Positions 5,017 through 5,400 of a stretch of DNA of 5,400 nucleotides are shown in pieces. Within the stretch, counting starts at the first letter, position 1. Each line of letters begins with the position of its first letter. Under the pieces are notes generated by a model that was not told the DNA's origin, did no database searches, and was given only the letters and a program-made list of their open reading frames with translations. A program made the position numbers and the translations under genes. Source of the stretch: Cytophagales bacterium (GTDB taxonomy: Bacteria > Bacteroidota > Bacteroidia > Cytophagales > 172606-1); NCBI GenBank assembly GCA_025455595.1, contig JALOMD010000416.1, positions 1 through 5,400 on the forward strand, given 5' to 3'.

Positions 5017-5188
5017 CTGGTTGATGGTTGTATTGTTTTACCATCGAATTTCTGTATTCCTACAGAGACCGATTGAATTAAGCCGGTGTTTCTACACTCG
5101 GCGTTTTGGGCAAAAATCATCAAATCCCGCAATAGGCGGGAACGCCCAACCGAAAACTGAAAACCGAAAGCTGTAAACCATTCCGGCA
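5017..5188 (-). other. 172-base repeat-filled gap between scoA and scoB
   Basis: From right to left it holds a weak 7-base array (5150-5176), core copy D with its inner hairpin (5100-5150), and about 80 bases of plain sequence before the scoB ATG. No TAnnTTTG promoter match is seen for scoB, so scoB probably depends on readthrough from scoA. Confidence 0.6.
5100..5150 (+). repeat. Palindromic core copy D with inner hairpin
   Basis: GGCGTTTTGGGC (5100-5111) opens the element, TCCCGC/GCGGGA forms an inner stem around AATAG, and CGCCCAAC closes it. It matches copy B (minus strand of 2490-2540) at 45 of 51 positions; all but two of the differences lie in the two loop or spacer zones. A repeat CCGAAAA, CTGAAAA, CCGAAAG, CTGTAAA (about 5150-5177), also of 7-base period, follows directly. 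Confidence 0.7.
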
Positions 5189-5400
5189 ATCAACGAACCG
5201 TCCGCTGCTCGATGCGTTTTTCGTAGCCGGAGCCTTGGAAAATGCGTTTCACGTACACGCCCGGCGTGTGGATTTGGTTAGGGTCAAGCTCACCGGCGGG
5301 AACGAGTTCTTCCACTTCGGCGATGGTGATTTTGCCCGCCGTGGCCATCATCGGGTTGAAGTTGCGGGCCGTTCCCCGGTAAATCAGGTTCCCGGCAGTG
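5189..5400 (-). CDS. scoA: Succinyl-CoA:3-oxoacid CoA-transferase subunit A, C-terminal end, frameshifted (partial)
   Basis: About 70 codons of the alpha subunit, the CoA-binding partner of ScoB. Readable family segments: GNLIYRGTARNFNPMMATAG, KITIAEVEELVPAGELDP, IHTPGVYVKRIFQG and a final GYEK. The family then normally ends in RIE(K/Q)RTVR and stops. That ending is present (RIEQRTVR, TGA at 5191-5189) but one base out of frame: the run of six T at 5216-5221 (six A in the coding strand) would have to be five. As written, the frame leaves the family after YEK, reads THRAADGSL..., passes through the repeat-filled gap and stops at TAG 5012-5010, overlapping the scoB start by 7 bases. I give the ancestral stop as the end. 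Either a sequencing error in a homopolymer or a recent real insertion explains it. The catalytic and glycine-rich N-terminal parts lie beyond the window. Confidence 0.85.

Noticed and set aside
5216..5222. Programmed -1 frameshift site (A6 followed by C) in scoA
   Set aside because: The zero-frame phase is GAA AAA ACG, not xxA AAA AAC, and restoring the family C-terminus needs a +1 shift.
1..5400. tRNA, rRNA, riboswitch, insertion sequence or phage genes
   Set aside because: I saw no cloverleaf, conserved RNA core, transposase or integrase motifs on either strand.

Overview
Organism: the window looks like a chromosomal piece of a member of the Bacteroidota, probably a saprospira- or chitinophaga-like lineage. 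Evidence: a gldC gliding-motility gene, which is known only from that phylum; no Shine-Dalgarno sequence ahead of any start; and matches to the phylum's housekeeping promoter (TTTG at -33, TAnnTTTG at -7) upstream of two genes. The rank below phylum is a guess. No integrase, transposase, CRISPR array, tRNA or rRNA is visible, and the genes are ordinary core or household genes. Layout, left to right: the last 57 codons of an endonuclease III-like DNA glycosylase with its iron-sulfur cysteines (+, ends 173); a convergent family 2 glycosyltransferase (-, 266-1006); a TerC/Alx-type membrane metal transporter that has lost its first membrane helix (+, 1225-2298); a 358-base gene-free stretch full of palindromes (2299-2656); gldC (-, 2657-3022); a divergent DUF2167 membrane-anchored protein (+, 3161-4072); a 284-base repeat-rich gap; then scoB (-, 4357-5016) and the end of scoA (-, 5189-5400), the two subunits of a succinyl-CoA:3-oxoacid CoA-transferase, transcribed leftward as scoA-scoB. 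The genes do not form one pathway; only scoA/scoB work together, as one enzyme of ketone-body/acetoacetate metabolism. What stands out is between the genes. Every long gap holds repeat DNA of a few recurring types: (i) degenerate tandem 7-base arrays, often with a stop codon in each unit (169-203, 245-272, 1115-1163, 1200-1262, 4334-4368, and a weaker one at 5150-5176); (ii) a palindromic core built on GGCGTTTTGGGC, at six places; (iii) small GC palindromes of the TCCCGAC/GTCGGGA and TCCCGC/GCGGGA types. The 7-base arrays and the core are found side by side three times, which suggests one composite intergenic element. These repeats supply the stop codons of four of the genes, encode the apparent N-terminus of the TerC protein, add a foreign tail to GldC, and separate scoA from scoB. 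The scoA tail also carries a one-base homopolymer insertion that breaks its conserved C-terminus.
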